From: Stentor coeruleus
Lineage: Eukaryota > Ciliophora > Heterotrichea > Heterotrichida > Stentoridae
Assembly: GCA_001970955.1 (NCBI GenBank)
Contig: MPUH01000196.1
Span: 20,211-84,210 of the forward strand
Direction of reading: 5' to 3'
Length of the DNA stretch: 64,000 nt
Made by a program: the position numbers and the translations under genes. Positions 18,821 to 29,291 of this stretch are shown one piece after another (positions within the stretch are counted from its first letter, which is position 1; each line of letters opens with the position of its first letter). The notes beneath the pieces are model-generated. The model was given only the letters and a program-made list of their open reading frames with translations, ran no database searches and was not told the DNA's origin.

Positions 18821-21016
18821 ATGAGCGAATCAATTTCCTACGGCACTCTAAAATATCGTCACATAGTCATGTACAAAGAAAACTTACACGAACGAAACAC
18901 AGATATCGAACTAGTTAAAGATTCTCTAGTAAAAGCTCAAAATATCGAAATTATAAGTTCAAAATTTATCCCAAAATCCCCAGTTAAAAGCAATATAGAT
19001 TTAAGTAAACTTTTCCAAAGCAGCAACTATGAATTTCTTATTTCTGTAACTATGTACCAAGAACATCCTGATCTTTTCAAAAAAACCATGATCGCCATAA
19101 ACAAAAATATAAGTTTAATGGATAATGGTTTAAGGGAAAAAGTTGCAGTTGTAGTAATTGTTGATGGGATTCAGTCATTTAAACATTTTTCTAACAAGTC
19201 ATGTTACAAAGGGTTATTTAATTTAAATGAAATTTATAAAGACTTTAACATTTATGAAGGTTCAGATAATGAAAAACTAGAAAAACTTTTAAGTTTTGAC
19301 TATGGAATAGAAGTTTTAGAAGAAAAAAGAGTTCAATTAAAAGAACCTACACTTACAGAATTAAGGGATGAGTCTTTTATACAGGAATCCTGTGGTTTAA
19401 ACGAAGGTAGTATTGCGATGAAAGTTGAAGCTGAACGATGTGGTGCTTATTGTTTTGAAAATGATATATCTTTTCAAGACGGACTAAATAAAATGCAAGT
19501 TCATTTTTGTGTCAAACAGAAAAACCAACGTAAACTGAATAGTCATCTATGGTTTTTTAGGGTTTTCTGTAATAAAGCCAAGCCGAAATTTGTGTTTTTT
19601 ATCGATGTTGGTACTGAACCTGAAGAAAATGCATTAATAAAATTGTATCATACATTTAATGAAGATGAAAATATAGCTGGGGTTTGTGGAGAGATCATCC
19701 CAAGGACTAAAGATGAGCATATTTCTGATATATTATTCCAAACTCAAGTTGTTGAATATAAATTCGCCCATATTTTTGATAAGTCATTAGAAAGTTTAAT
19801 TGGATATATTACAGTATTACCTGGAGCTTTTAGTGGTTATAGATATAATGCATTACATCCTGATGAATATGATGGACCACTTTGGGGTTATTATTTCCAA
19901 TCTTTCCGCAAACCATATAATATGAATTGTTATATGTCAAATATTTATTTAGCTGAAGATAGAGTTTTATGCATGGCTTTATTTACTAAACAAAATCAAA
20001 AATATATTCTTAGATACAATAAATATGCTATTGCTTATACTGATCCACCTAATGATTTTGATCAGCTACTCTTACAAAGAAGACGTTGGATTAATGGTTC
20101 ATGGTTTGCTTTAATAGATGCTATATACAATTACAAAGGTATTTGGATGACTAACCATAGTATCTGTAGAAAACTTTTTTTCACATTAGAAATCCTTTAC
20201 TATTTCGTAAGCGTGCTTTACTCTTTTTTCATAATAGGAGGATTTTATCTAATTTTGTCTGTATGCTTAAGAAAACAGTTTCCAACAGGTCCAAATGCTA
20301 AAGAACTCAATTCTGTTGGATTAGCATTATTGGGTGTATATTTGTTAATGTTACTTTTTAATATAATATTATCACTTGGAAGCAATATAAGAAGTTCAAA
20401 AAAATCTTTTTGGGTTTTATCGTTGTTTTATTCGATTTATATGATAATTTTACTTGTCCTCCTTTTGATTTTGTTTTTAAAGTTCTTAACTTCAACGCAA
20501 GTTTGGGTTACTGCTGTTGTGGTTTTTGGCTTTTATGCTGTACTTTTGTATTTGAACAGTTGTGTTTGGGTTGTTCTTAAAGGGATTATACAATACTTGT
20601 TGACCATTCCAACTTATATTAATAGTTTTACGATATATGCAGTTTGTAATATACACGACTGCTCTTGGGGGAATCGTCCTGGAGGATCAGATTATGTGTT
20701 AGAAGATAAATTTGAAGGTAAAACTTCAAAGAATGCTTATGAACTTTTTAGAGCTTATTATGTTATTTTTTGGCTACTAGGAAACTCAGCTTTTGCTTAT
20801 ACTTTAGATGCTTTCAATGCTAGTAGTAAATCTTATAGTATTTATATATTTTATGTTGGTATAGGTGGCCTTATTATAATGATTATAAGATTTGTAGGAG
20901 CGTTTATTTTCTTATTCCCAGCTAAATATAAGCAATGCATTTTTAATAATAGACTTGCTCAGAGAGAACAAAATATTCCAGAATATGTTGCTAATGATGT
21001 GGTTCCACATAATTAG
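18821..21016 (+). CDS. Chitin synthase (family 2 glycosyltransferase)
   Basis: Integral membrane enzyme of 731 aa polymerising UDP-N-acetylglucosamine into chitin. Catalytic signatures are in order: VVIVDG near residue 108, FIDVGTEP (the DVGT motif of the UDP-sugar site) near 263, the acceptor-site motif AEDRVLC near 385 and LLQRRRWINGSW near 420. About six or seven hydrophobic segments follow from residue 445 to 705, forming the pore and C-terminal membrane region. The N-terminal 60 residues are cytosolic and lack the myosin head of some fungal enzymes. Ciliates use chitin in cysts and loricae. Start: the ATG at 18821 lies at the end of an A/C-rich flank. Stop is TAG. No intron is needed. 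Confidence 0.94.
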   Translation: MSESISYGTLKYRHIVMYKENLHERNTDIELVKDSLVKAQNIEIISSKFIPKSPVKSNIDLSKLFQSSNYEFLISVTMYQEHPDLFKKTMIAINKNISLMDNGLREKVAVVVIVDGIQSFKHFSNKSCYKGLFNLNEIYKDFNIYEGSDNEKLEKLLSFDYGIEVLEEKRVQLKEPTLTELRDESFIQESCGLNEGSIAMKVEAERCGAYCFENDISFQDGLNKMQVHFCVKQKNQRKLNSHLWFFRVFCNKAKPKFVFFIDVGTEPEENALIKLYHTFNEDENIAGVCGEIIPRTKDEHISDILFQTQVVEYKFAHIFDKSLESLIGYITVLPGAFSGYRYNALHPDEYDGPLWGYYFQSFRKPYNMNCYMSNIYLAEDRVLCMALFTKQNQKYILRYNKYAIAYTDPPNDFDQLLLQRRRWINGSWFALIDAIYNYKGIWMTNHSICRKLFFTLEILYYFVSVLYSFFIIGGFYLILSVCLRKQFPTGPNAKELNSVGLALLGVYLLMLLFNIILSLGSNIRSSKKSFWVLSLFYSIYMIILLVLLLILFLKFLTSTQVWVTAVVVFGFYAVLLYLNSCVWVVLKGIIQYLLTIPTYINSFTIYAVCNIHDCSWGNRPGGSDYVLEDKFEGKTSKNAYELFRAYYVIFWLLGNSAFAYTLDAFNASSKSYSIYIFYVGIGGLIIMIIRFVGAFIFLFPAKYKQCIFNNRLAQREQNIPEYVANDVVPHN

Positions 21017-21762
21017 TGTAAAAGATTAAGTTTATTTGATTTTTGTATTTATATGAATAGTGATATTTTTTATTGAAATATTAGTGGGTCATAAAATTTA
21101 TGATTTAGTTTTACTAGTAATTTTTATTTATGGTTTTTTTAAGATTTTAGAAGGGATGATAGAATATTTACCTAAGTGTGAGTATTTTATAAAATTAAAA
21201 TGATTGTTAAGGAATTGTAAGGATTTTGCATATTAGTTAATCATGGACTAAGTTAGTATTTTTTTTATTAGGAGTATAAAAAATAATTTATTGATTTTGT
21301 GATGAGAGGATTTAAATTTTACACCTTCTAAATTTTATGTGTCTTAAAAAATTCTATTTGCCATATAAAATATTATCAAAATTCTCTATCATTTAAGACC
21401 TGTATGATATTTCACCTTTGAATGTACACAATTTCTATATCAATTCACCAGTTTTCAATTAGCATATTATACTATATATAATTAATCTATAATCAATTTC
21501 CACCTAAATTTTTATTTTTTTAATATTACAACATACTCAAATAATACAACATACACAATAATACAACATACACAAAAACTCAGTTTCTGGAAAATTCAAA
21601 AAAATCAATACTACACACAACAACATAAAATTCTTTATTTTATACATGATTTTCATATAAAGTTCTAAAAATTCCTTCCATATCTTATTTTCACCTAAAA
21701 AACTTACTAATTCTCAATAAAACCTATAATCATTCATTAAATCCTAATGAATACTAAAATAA
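21017..21762. other. Spacer between convergent genes
   Basis: G/T-rich to about 21310, then A/C-rich to 21762, as expected for two genes meeting tail to tail. Around 21533-21575 there is a short imperfect repeat of AATACAACATACACA-like units. No gene seen. Confidence 0.65.
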
Positions 21763-23151
21763 TTACTGTTCTTCGCCCATATCATCTTTACACAATGGGC
21801 ATTTAGTGCTGCTTTCAAGCCATTTCGAAATACACTCAGTATGAAAAGGATGTCTACATTTAAGTATAATAATCTCAACACCTTCTTCATAATCCTCATA
21901 ACAAATAACACAAGTCTCACTATTCAAATTCAAACCTCTTGAATACGGTTGTCTCGGCAAGTTCTGTATAAATTCAGAATCAAGTCCTTCCGGTTCATAT
22001 AATCTACTTAGCATATCAAGCAGTAAATATCTTCCAAGCATATTTTCAAAAAAATCTTCTATTCTAATAAAAACCAATTGGTTTTCTCTTAGATTATCTT
22101 CTTTTACTTCTTCTTCAGGTCTTGGCATACTCATTCTTCTCATATCTAATGTCCTTTGAGTTCTATTGATAGTCAAATTATCAAATGCTTCTTCAAAATT
22201 CCTCCCAAGATCATCTCTATGAAGTGAAAGTTCATCATTAGGATTATTGTTATCAAATCTTATACTAACAGAAGCTCTATTAACATTATAAGGAACATTT
22301 TGAGGATTAGGGATAGATGGTGGTGGCCTTAAAGGAGGTGATTGCATTGATCCTGGGTATGGATGAGGAATATAAGAAGGTGGGGGGATATAAAGAGGAT
22401 TTGGAGGAACTGGTAATCTATTGTCTAAAGGATGTTGTGCAGATGGAAAGTATTGAGGAGCATTAGGTGGATTATATGGATTTGATAATTGAGGATTATA
22501 CATAGGATGTGGTCCTTGCATTATATGTTGAGGGAACTGATTTACAGAATAAGGCATAGAAGGTGATGAAGATAATGGATGAGAATATTGGGATGCAGGT
22601 GGAGGAGCATAAGGATAAGGTTGATTGTATTGCATTGGGACTGTAGGGTTTTGAGGATAAGGCATTGGATTTACCATAGGATGAGAAGGAGCTGGGTGAA
22701 TAAAAGGCATTTGGTGTTCTTGAGCCCGGGGTTGCATTGGATTATTGAATCTTTGGCTGCTGAATGTCCTTGATAGTGTACTTGGGTCAGTAGTTACTAT
22801 ATACTGAATAGCATGGTCTAAATCCATCATCATATCTATAGCTTTTTCAGCCAGCAACTCAGAATACCCCATTTCCACACACTTTTTCCTTATTTGTTGA
22901 CCAACTGGAGTATAATCATGATACTTTTTTAAAGCTTCCTCAGCTGATTGACATGATCCAGCTAAGTATTTAGCCACACTTTTCGGTAAACCTTTACTAT
23001 AAAGTTCTGATTCAATTTTCACAACTTTATTCGAATTCAACATATTCAAAGCGCTATCAAAATCATTACAAGTCCTTAATGCCTCTCTTATACACAAAGG
23101 GTCAAAACCTAAAAACTCAAGTTCAGCGAACAAGTTTCTTCTTTTATTCAT
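21763..23151 (-). CDS. UBA/RING-H2 E3 ubiquitin ligase with proline-rich linker
   Basis: Protein of 462 aa. Residues 1-45 and about 88-115 look like UBA/CUE-type ubiquitin-binding helices (LGFDPLCIREALRTC and MGYSELLAEKAIDMM). Residues 140-290 are a Pro/Tyr/Gln/Asn-rich, low-complexity linker. The C-terminal RING-H2 finger at 414-454 has all eight ligands: CVIC, C-x-H-x2-H-x2-C in KCRHPFHTEC, and CPLC. The fold should recruit an E2 enzyme, while the UBA part binds ubiquitin chains. Its 5' end is 43 nt from the CFAP61 stop and both genes run leftward. The tyrosine/proline linker could drive condensate formation; that is inference. Confidence 0.9.
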   Translation of the reverse strand: MNKRRNLFAELEFLGFDPLCIREALRTCNDFDSALNMLNSNKVVKIESELYSKGLPKSVAKYLAGSCQSAEEALKKYHDYTPVGQQIRKKCVEMGYSELLAEKAIDMMMDLDHAIQYIVTTDPSTLSRTFSSQRFNNPMQPRAQEHQMPFIHPAPSHPMVNPMPYPQNPTVPMQYNQPYPYAPPPASQYSHPLSSSPSMPYSVNQFPQHIMQGPHPMYNPQLSNPYNPPNAPQYFPSAQHPLDNRLPVPPNPLYIPPPSYIPHPYPGSMQSPPLRPPPSIPNPQNVPYNVNRASVSIRFDNNNPNDELSLHRDDLGRNFEEAFDNLTINRTQRTLDMRRMSMPRPEEEVKEDNLRENQLVFIRIEDFFENMLGRYLLLDMLSRLYEPEGLDSEFIQNLPRQPYSRGLNLNSETCVICYEDYEEGVEIIILKCRHPFHTECISKWLESSTKCPLCKDDMGEEQ

Positions 23152-23194
23152 ATTTATAGAATATTATAACTAAAGATGTTAAATATCTTAGAAA

Positions 23195-26100
23195 CTAAGC
23201 AAATTCGACACCAGGTATATAATACATTGGCAAATGGTTCATATGACTTTTGATATACCTTAATGTCCGTTCTTGGATCATTCTTTTAGCATCTCTCGGG
23301 ATACTTTCTTTATATTTTTTAAATGCGTCACGGGTTAGTTCTTGGTTTGCATTGACCATTATTTTAGCTTTTTCAATGATATCTTTGATGTTTTCTTTAA
23401 GTTCGATTTTGATGTCATTACTGAACTCTGCGAATTTGTCATGGTATAAAGCCATAGCCCAATTTTCACTTAGGAATTCAGCTACATCTGGGAGAAGTCT
23501 GCTATTAAATCTATCACTTAGTTTATTGAGATAAGTTTCACTAAGCCCAACAAATCTCCAAAGACTTTGCACTTCTATAGCTTCTTTACTATAATAAGTA
23601 ACAGATTCAACAAGGCCGATATTGCTAAAGGTGAATTTTATATAATGACCAGTAACAGTACCATCAGGGTTTACTGTGATAGTATCTGAGACTACATCTG
23701 GTCTATTTTTAGGCTTACTTCTGATCTCTTTAGGGTCAGCATATTTTGGGGCTAATATATAATAATAAAAATATCCTCCAGGAAGCACTCCTCCTTTACC
23801 TCTTGGCATATAAAAATAATGCATTTCATCTTTTAAATCTTCAAATAAACCTTTCAAACTGTCTAACTCAATCATCCCCAACAACGACCTAGACAATTTA
23901 ATTCCAATTTCCCTTCCATTATATCTATCCATTCTCAAACACCTTCCAGGACTTAAATGTTTAAATTGTTGTGAAAATTCGCATAAACTTCCAGCAGCAT
24001 AAATATTTGGATCTGTTGTCAAAAACTGATTATTCACAATAACCCTTCCATTAAACACCAAACCATTATTATGAATCGCATAAAATACCTCATGATCCAC
24101 ATCTACTTTCCCTGCAGTGACAAAAATTTTACAATTAATCACTTTTTCATCCTCGTTTCCAACTATAACAATTGAGTTCATATTCCCTTTTTCATCAACA
24201 TTTATATTCTTTATAGTAAACATCTTATATATCTGAACACCCATTTTTTCCAAATTTTGAAAGACTTTTTTCTCAACATTTTCATCGTTTTCAAAAGCTG
24301 GGTGGTTAGCAAGAACATTTTCATCACCTCCAAAAAGTGGATCAACACCTTCTTCTTCTTCGAATTCTACGGGTGGGATTATAACTTTTATACGATGTGG
24401 GTTGATATTTTTTGATATAAGTCCTTGAACAAAGCAGAAAACATGTAAAGTAAACCCATATACAACAATAGTCCCAGGTTGTTTACGATGGTTTAATATT
24501 GCCATAAGACTTCCATCAGGTCTGAAATGTTGATATAAATAAGGGTCATCTATAGACATAACCCCATCTAAATAGATTTTATTTTCTGGTACTGGGGCTA
24601 TACCACGAGAAACTCTACCCATCTGTTGTAAAACACTATCATTAAGCCCCATAGTCAAAACTAAAATATCATATTTCAACATAGAGTCATCATGTAATTT
24701 GATTCTTTTTTCCTCACGATCAATTTCAGTCAATCTTCCATCAATCACTGTGATTCTACTTTCTAACATAAGCCTCACAAGCTCATTTAATGAATAACTT
24801 GTTGATGAACATCTCATGTTTTGATTATCATTTTTTATATGATAATAAGGCATCCCTCCTGGAGCAAGTAAGTATATATTCGAGAATTTCAAATACATAT
24901 TCGAAAGTAAACTTTCTATAAATGAAATCCCTGTATCTGAAGCTCCGATAACAATAATCCTATGGTTTATGACAATTTTCGGCTCACTTAAAAGCTTTTT
25001 TGTTATAAAACACAAACCAAACATGCTTTCTTTTTCATCACAATACTTCCTATCAGCCCCATCTTGTACCATACTCGACTTGCCACTTCTAAAACTCCCT
25101 TGTCCATTTATATCACTATCATCATCAGGAGCTTTTTCATGATCCCATAATTTATCTAGAAAATGTGGGAATTTACGTACTCTAGCATAAAATAACTCAT
25201 TAAAAACATTGGGTATAATAGTCATATCATATATTTCAAAATACATACACGTTTTGTTCATAAGTCTTAAAATATCTTTTATAATCAACCTTTGACATCT
25301 AAGGAAAATCGGGTTTAATAAAGCATGATATAATCTTGTATGATTATTTCGACTATGTTCATTTATAATAATATACTCTTCTATATCAAAATGAGATTGA
25401 TAATATCTGATATTCACATCTTTTGTTAGTACAAAAAGTCCAACAAGATCATTTTTACAGAAGACTGAAAAAGTTATATAAGGACTTTCATCGTTTTTAA
25501 ATGAGTCTTTGATTTTTGCTATGATTTCATCAGGGTTAGATTCAATACTTAGTAGGTATTCTGAATTAGCTAAATCTTTTTCTGTTGATCTACGGACTTC
25601 TAAGTGTTTATACATAAGACAATCTCTATGCATTATATATAAAACATGGGAAAATGTATTTGAAGGTTTTTTATCTACCAAAGTGAAAAAGGTCATTAAT
25701 GAGTTCTCAGGACATGTATGAGGTTGGGTTATAATCATATAATCTCTTTCAGGGAATTGATCAAATGCAGATTCTAAGAACTCAACACCAAAAGAATCAA
25801 AAGCTTCATCAATACAATACAAAACAAGACAAAAAGCGTTTTTCGCTACTTCAGGAGGTTCAGGGATTAAATCTAAGTCGTCTAAATCTTCAACTGTATG
25901 TCTATAAAGGTCTTCTTTATTATCAAAATTGTATTTAACTGCTGGGGTTTTATCAATACTTGTTGGTGATGCTGCGGATAATCTTGACTCTTCAGCTTCA
26001 TCTATTGAACTTTCTCTACTAAATTTCGCATCAGGTTTTCTTGATTCTAACTCATCTTGTAATTCATCACTTTTTATTATCCCAAGTTGATGTAAAGTTT

Positions 26101-28057
26101 TATCATAATCTTCAACAAGATTAACAGATTTCAAGACTTCATTAAAACTAGTTTTCATTAAAACAACATGAGCTGGGAGTAATTGGCCTTCACGGTTTTT
26201 TTGGAATTCTACAATAACCCCACATTCGATTTCTTGATTCATTTGAACTTTTTGCTCTTTTTCTTGTTGACCACGACCACGAGCTCTTGTGTTTTTTGCT
26301 TTTTTTTCTTCTTCTACTGGCTGAGGAGGTGGGATGGTTTTTGGCTCGTGTCGGGTGTTTAGAAGACCAAAACATCGAAGAGTTGGGCCTATTATTGGGG
26401 AGATTATTGGGTCGAAGTTAAAACCTGCCTTTTCGAGATGAAGGGAAAAGTTTGTCGTGTTGATATGGAAAAGTTCTTTGTCAAGAGCACCGTCTTCTTT
26501 TTTAAAGCAGAATTCGAGTTTGTTGACGTTTTTTTGCAGTTCTTGACGTAAACGGGTACGTTGGTCTGGGCCTGCATCGAGGAATGCTTTGATAGCTTTA
26601 CGTAAGGGTTCAAGGTCGAAGGATTCTGGCTGATTATCGACTTTCGTCTCCTCAACAACTTTTTTCTCTCCTTTCTTCATAGCTCCTCTTCCTCCTTTTT
26701 TAGCTCCATAACTCGCTCCTTTCTGTGCCTGATTCAACTTACTCTCTTCCTCTTTTTTCCTATACCAATCCACCCAGTGTCCTTCTCCATCTAAATATCC
26801 TTCAGGTAATCCAAAAAACCCAAGACATTCCAAAAAGAACTCAATTTCCGTAAGTATATTACATACCAAAGTTGGGTCATCAGAAGGATGTTCCAAAAAA
26901 TAATCTGAAGGTTGTTGTATCTTAAATTTTCCCAACCATTCTGTAATCATATCCACAACAAACCTCCTATCAGCTTCATGGGCAACTTCTTCATTAATAA
27001 TTTTTTCATCTAATTTCGTCAAAATATCTTGTGCCTTACTCAACAAATGTTCCTGTAATGCAATCCTCTGAGCAATAATATTACATATCATAGACTCTTC
27101 TCTGTTTTTCTTAGCCTCAGCCTTAGCTCTCAATTCAGCTTCGATTCTCCTTTTTTCAATAATTTGTGCCCTTTTTTCTCGTACTATATCCATATACAAT
27201 GGGTCTAATAAATTATCATAAGGATCAAGTTCAAAGCATTGCCAAAGCAACTGTGTATCTATTTCACTAGTCACACTTAATAACCCAACAGCTTTTTCAT
27301 TTACTTGAGCAACAAGAGATCTTGATGTTTCATTTTGTGCAGCTATAAGTTCAGCTATAAAATATTCACCATGTGTACTTGTCACAACATCACTTTGAGA
27401 ATTAAAAACTGCAGCTAAATCATCATGATCTTCTTCACGAGCTATTCTTATTTCTAATGGAGGAATCACATTATGTCTATTGGAATAAAAGAATTTTGTA
27501 TTAAAATGCACACCTTTGACCTCGCTGAGAACTTCAGGTCGGAACATATCCATTTCTTCGAATTTGCCACGTATTGAATTGAAACCGATGTATTCAAAAT
27601 CTTCAGCTGTAGCTTCACCTCTGGCGAGGACCATGATACCTTTGATTATAGGTAATGAATAATATGCGCTTTGAAAGATTTTACCTAGGATTTCTCCATG
27701 TAATGATTCTTCTATATCACCTATAGTAAAAAAATGCATAAACAAAGTGTTTAATGAGCTAAATTCATCATTGACTCCTCTTGCTTGAGTATACCAGATT
27801 TCCCATAAGTTTTCATGTTTATTATCATTCGTTTTAAGGCCTGGAGGATAATCTTCGAATACCGCGAAAGCTATAATTGATCCTTTATGGTCTAAGGCAG
27901 TAACTGACAAATATGATGTCTCGATGAACCTTAGAATATTGACTTCGCAACCAAAAAACCTTGCACAAGCTGTGGAGTCTTTTACAAGGGCTTGAATACC
28001 TTCACAATCGTCATGGTCGCTTCGACGAATTGTGATCAAATTAAGAATCTCAGCCAT
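23195..28057 (-). CDS. CFAP61: CFAP61, calmodulin- and radial-spoke-associated ciliary protein
   Basis: Single frame of 1620 aa matching the architecture of CFAP61/FAP61. This protein belongs to the calmodulin- and spoke-associated complex at the base of radial spoke 3 in motile cilia. The N-terminus (ITIRRSDHDDCEGIQALVKDS) and residues about 200-290 (IRIAREEDHDDLAAVFN) are GNAT-like modules. A charged coiled coil (about 300-360) and a Gly/Lys-rich insert (about 450-470) follow. A Rossmann-type dinucleotide-binding fold begins at IIVIGASDTGISF near residue 1035, with a second disulfide-reductase-like part (YAAGSLCEFS). The C-terminus is the helical CFAP61 dimerisation region. The enzyme folds are probably structural. 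Stop is TAG. It is divergent from the 127-aa gene, 92 nt away. Confidence 0.92.
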   Translation of the reverse strand: MAEILNLITIRRSDHDDCEGIQALVKDSTACARFFGCEVNILRFIETSYLSVTALDHKGSIIAFAVFEDYPPGLKTNDNKHENLWEIWYTQARGVNDEFSSLNTLFMHFFTIGDIEESLHGEILGKIFQSAYYSLPIIKGIMVLARGEATAEDFEYIGFNSIRGKFEEMDMFRPEVLSEVKGVHFNTKFFYSNRHNVIPPLEIRIAREEDHDDLAAVFNSQSDVVTSTHGEYFIAELIAAQNETSRSLVAQVNEKAVGLLSVTSEIDTQLLWQCFELDPYDNLLDPLYMDIVREKRAQIIEKRRIEAELRAKAEAKKNREESMICNIIAQRIALQEHLLSKAQDILTKLDEKIINEEVAHEADRRFVVDMITEWLGKFKIQQPSDYFLEHPSDDPTLVCNILTEIEFFLECLGFFGLPEGYLDGEGHWVDWYRKKEEESKLNQAQKGASYGAKKGGRGAMKKGEKKVVEETKVDNQPESFDLEPLRKAIKAFLDAGPDQRTRLRQELQKNVNKLEFCFKKEDGALDKELFHINTTNFSLHLEKAGFNFDPIISPIIGPTLRCFGLLNTRHEPKTIPPPQPVEEEKKAKNTRARGRGQQEKEQKVQMNQEIECGVIVEFQKNREGQLLPAHVVLMKTSFNEVLKSVNLVEDYDKTLHQLGIIKSDELQDELESRKPDAKFSRESSIDEAEESRLSAASPTSIDKTPAVKYNFDNKEDLYRHTVEDLDDLDLIPEPPEVAKNAFCLVLYCIDEAFDSFGVEFLESAFDQFPERDYMIITQPHTCPENSLMTFFTLVDKKPSNTFSHVLYIMHRDCLMYKHLEVRRSTEKDLANSEYLLSIESNPDEIIAKIKDSFKNDESPYITFSVFCKNDLVGLFVLTKDVNIRYYQSHFDIEEYIIINEHSRNNHTRLYHALLNPIFLRCQRLIIKDILRLMNKTCMYFEIYDMTIIPNVFNELFYARVRKFPHFLDKLWDHEKAPDDDSDINGQGSFRSGKSSMVQDGADRKYCDEKESMFGLCFITKKLLSEPKIVINHRIIVIGASDTGISFIESLLSNMYLKFSNIYLLAPGGMPYYHIKNDNQNMRCSSTSYSLNELVRLMLESRITVIDGRLTEIDREEKRIKLHDDSMLKYDILVLTMGLNDSVLQQMGRVSRGIAPVPENKIYLDGVMSIDDPYLYQHFRPDGSLMAILNHRKQPGTIVVYGFTLHVFCFVQGLISKNINPHRIKVIIPPVEFEEEEGVDPLFGGDENVLANHPAFENDENVEKKVFQNLEKMGVQIYKMFTIKNINVDEKGNMNSIVIVGNEDEKVINCKIFVTAGKVDVDHEVFYAIHNNGLVFNGRVIVNNQFLTTDPNIYAAGSLCEFSQQFKHLSPGRCLRMDRYNGREIGIKLSRSLLGMIELDSLKGLFEDLKDEMHYFYMPRGKGGVLPGGYFYYYILAPKYADPKEIRSKPKNRPDVVSDTITVNPDGTVTGHYIKFTFSNIGLVESVTYYSKEAIEVQSLWRFVGLSETYLNKLSDRFNSRLLPDVAEFLSENWAMALYHDKFAEFSNDIKIELKENIKDIIEKAKIMVNANQELTRDAFKKYKESIPRDAKRMIQERTLRYIKSHMNHLPMYYIPGVEFA

Positions 28058-28149
28058 TTATATTAGTTCCACGTGCTTTAGAAGGAAAATTTTTGGGTTT
28101 TTAGTTTTGAAAATGTTATAATTATATATAAGATGATTTATAAACAGAA

Positions 28150-28533
28150 ATGGACGAAAATATTTGCTTGGAATTGTTTGAAATATCTGCAGGACTGCCG
28201 CCGATATATACTCATCCTTATCATAAAATAGACTTTCCTAAACGAAAACTGGAGCGTATGAGTGTAGCGGATAAAATTTCTAAGCTGAAAAAAGTGAAGA
28301 GGATTGCTATGGACTCGGATGATTGTAGGAATAGAAAGAAAAGGAAGTTTAGAAGCGCTGTACCTAAAATGAAGATCCAGATTGTTGAAAAAAATAATGA
28401 TAAATACTCTAGACCTTTGACTTGTTCAATAAATTATCCTTTGGTTTATCTTGATTTGAGTTACCCGATGTTTTCTTTGAAGAATAATAGAGATAAACCT
28501 CAGTTAAATTTAAGAGGTGGAACTGTTAAATAG
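28150..28533 (+). CDS. Small basic orphan protein, 127 aa
   Basis: Lys/Arg-rich protein from ATG 28150 to TAG 28531-28533, with KKVKRI and RNRKKRKFR near residues 45-65, a candidate nuclear localisation signal. No domain is recognised. It shares a 92-nt divergent promoter region with CFAP61, which hints at co-expression with ciliary genes, but this is inference. Its codon use and G/T-rich 3' flank agree with a real gene. Confidence 0.62.
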   Translation: MDENICLELFEISAGLPPIYTHPYHKIDFPKRKLERMSVADKISKLKKVKRIAMDSDDCRNRKKRKFRSAVPKMKIQIVEKNNDKYSRPLTCSINYPLVYLDLSYPMFSLKNNRDKPQLNLRGGTVK

Positions 28534-28694
28534 ATAGGATATTTTTAAAGAGGATTTTTTATGTGTAAGTGTTTATAGGTTTTCTTTATGGCTATTAAGA
28601 TTTTTGTGTATTGGGTAATATAAATTAAAGTTAATTAGATATAAAGATTAGAGAATTGGATGAGTTTTGATAGGAATTTATAAAAGGGGTTGAG

Positions 28695-29088
28695 GATTTT
28701 TTATAGGTTTTGTAGGTGGGGATTTTTAGAGGATTTTTTGAAAATTGGCTGAGGTTGAGATTTAGAAAAATATTAGGGTGTTATAGTTTGTGATTTTTGT
28801 ATATAAATAGTAGTAATGATATGATTTTTTATAGGTTTTGTAGGTGGGGATTTTTAGAGGATTTTTTGAAAATTGGCTGAGGTTGAGATTTAGAAAAATA
28901 TTAGGGTGTTAAAGTTTGTGATTTTTGTATATAAATAGTAGTAATGATATGATTTTTTATAGGTTTTGTAGGTGGGGATTTTTAGAGGATTTTTTGAAAA
29001 TTGGCTGAGGTTGAGATTTAGAAAAATATTAGGGTGTTAAGGTGTTATAGTTTGTGATTTTTGTATATAAATAGTAGTAATGATATGA
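28695..29088. repeat. Minisatellite, three 128-bp units
   Basis: Three head-to-tail units start at 28695, 28823 and 28951, each opening GATTTTTTATAGGTTTTG and closing AGTAGTAATGATAT. They are almost identical. Unit 2 differs from unit 1 at one base (TTAAAG for TTATAG), and unit 3 carries an extra 8 nt next to GGTGTTA. A few bases of a fourth unit follow. The array sits in the G/T-rich 3' flank of the 127-aa gene and encodes nothing obvious. Confidence 0.95.
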
Positions 29089-29291
29089 TTTTATACATTA
29101 TTATATATTTTTAAAAACCCAATCTTAAAGTATTATAAACCCTAGCCAACATATCATTTATCTAATTTTATAAACTCCACACAAATAATAAGTTTAAAAA
29201 TCCTTTTGCATAAAATGAAATAATTCATCCACAAAACCAAAATTTTTAAAAACCAACCTTTAACACCTAACATTAAAATTTACTTTACAAA

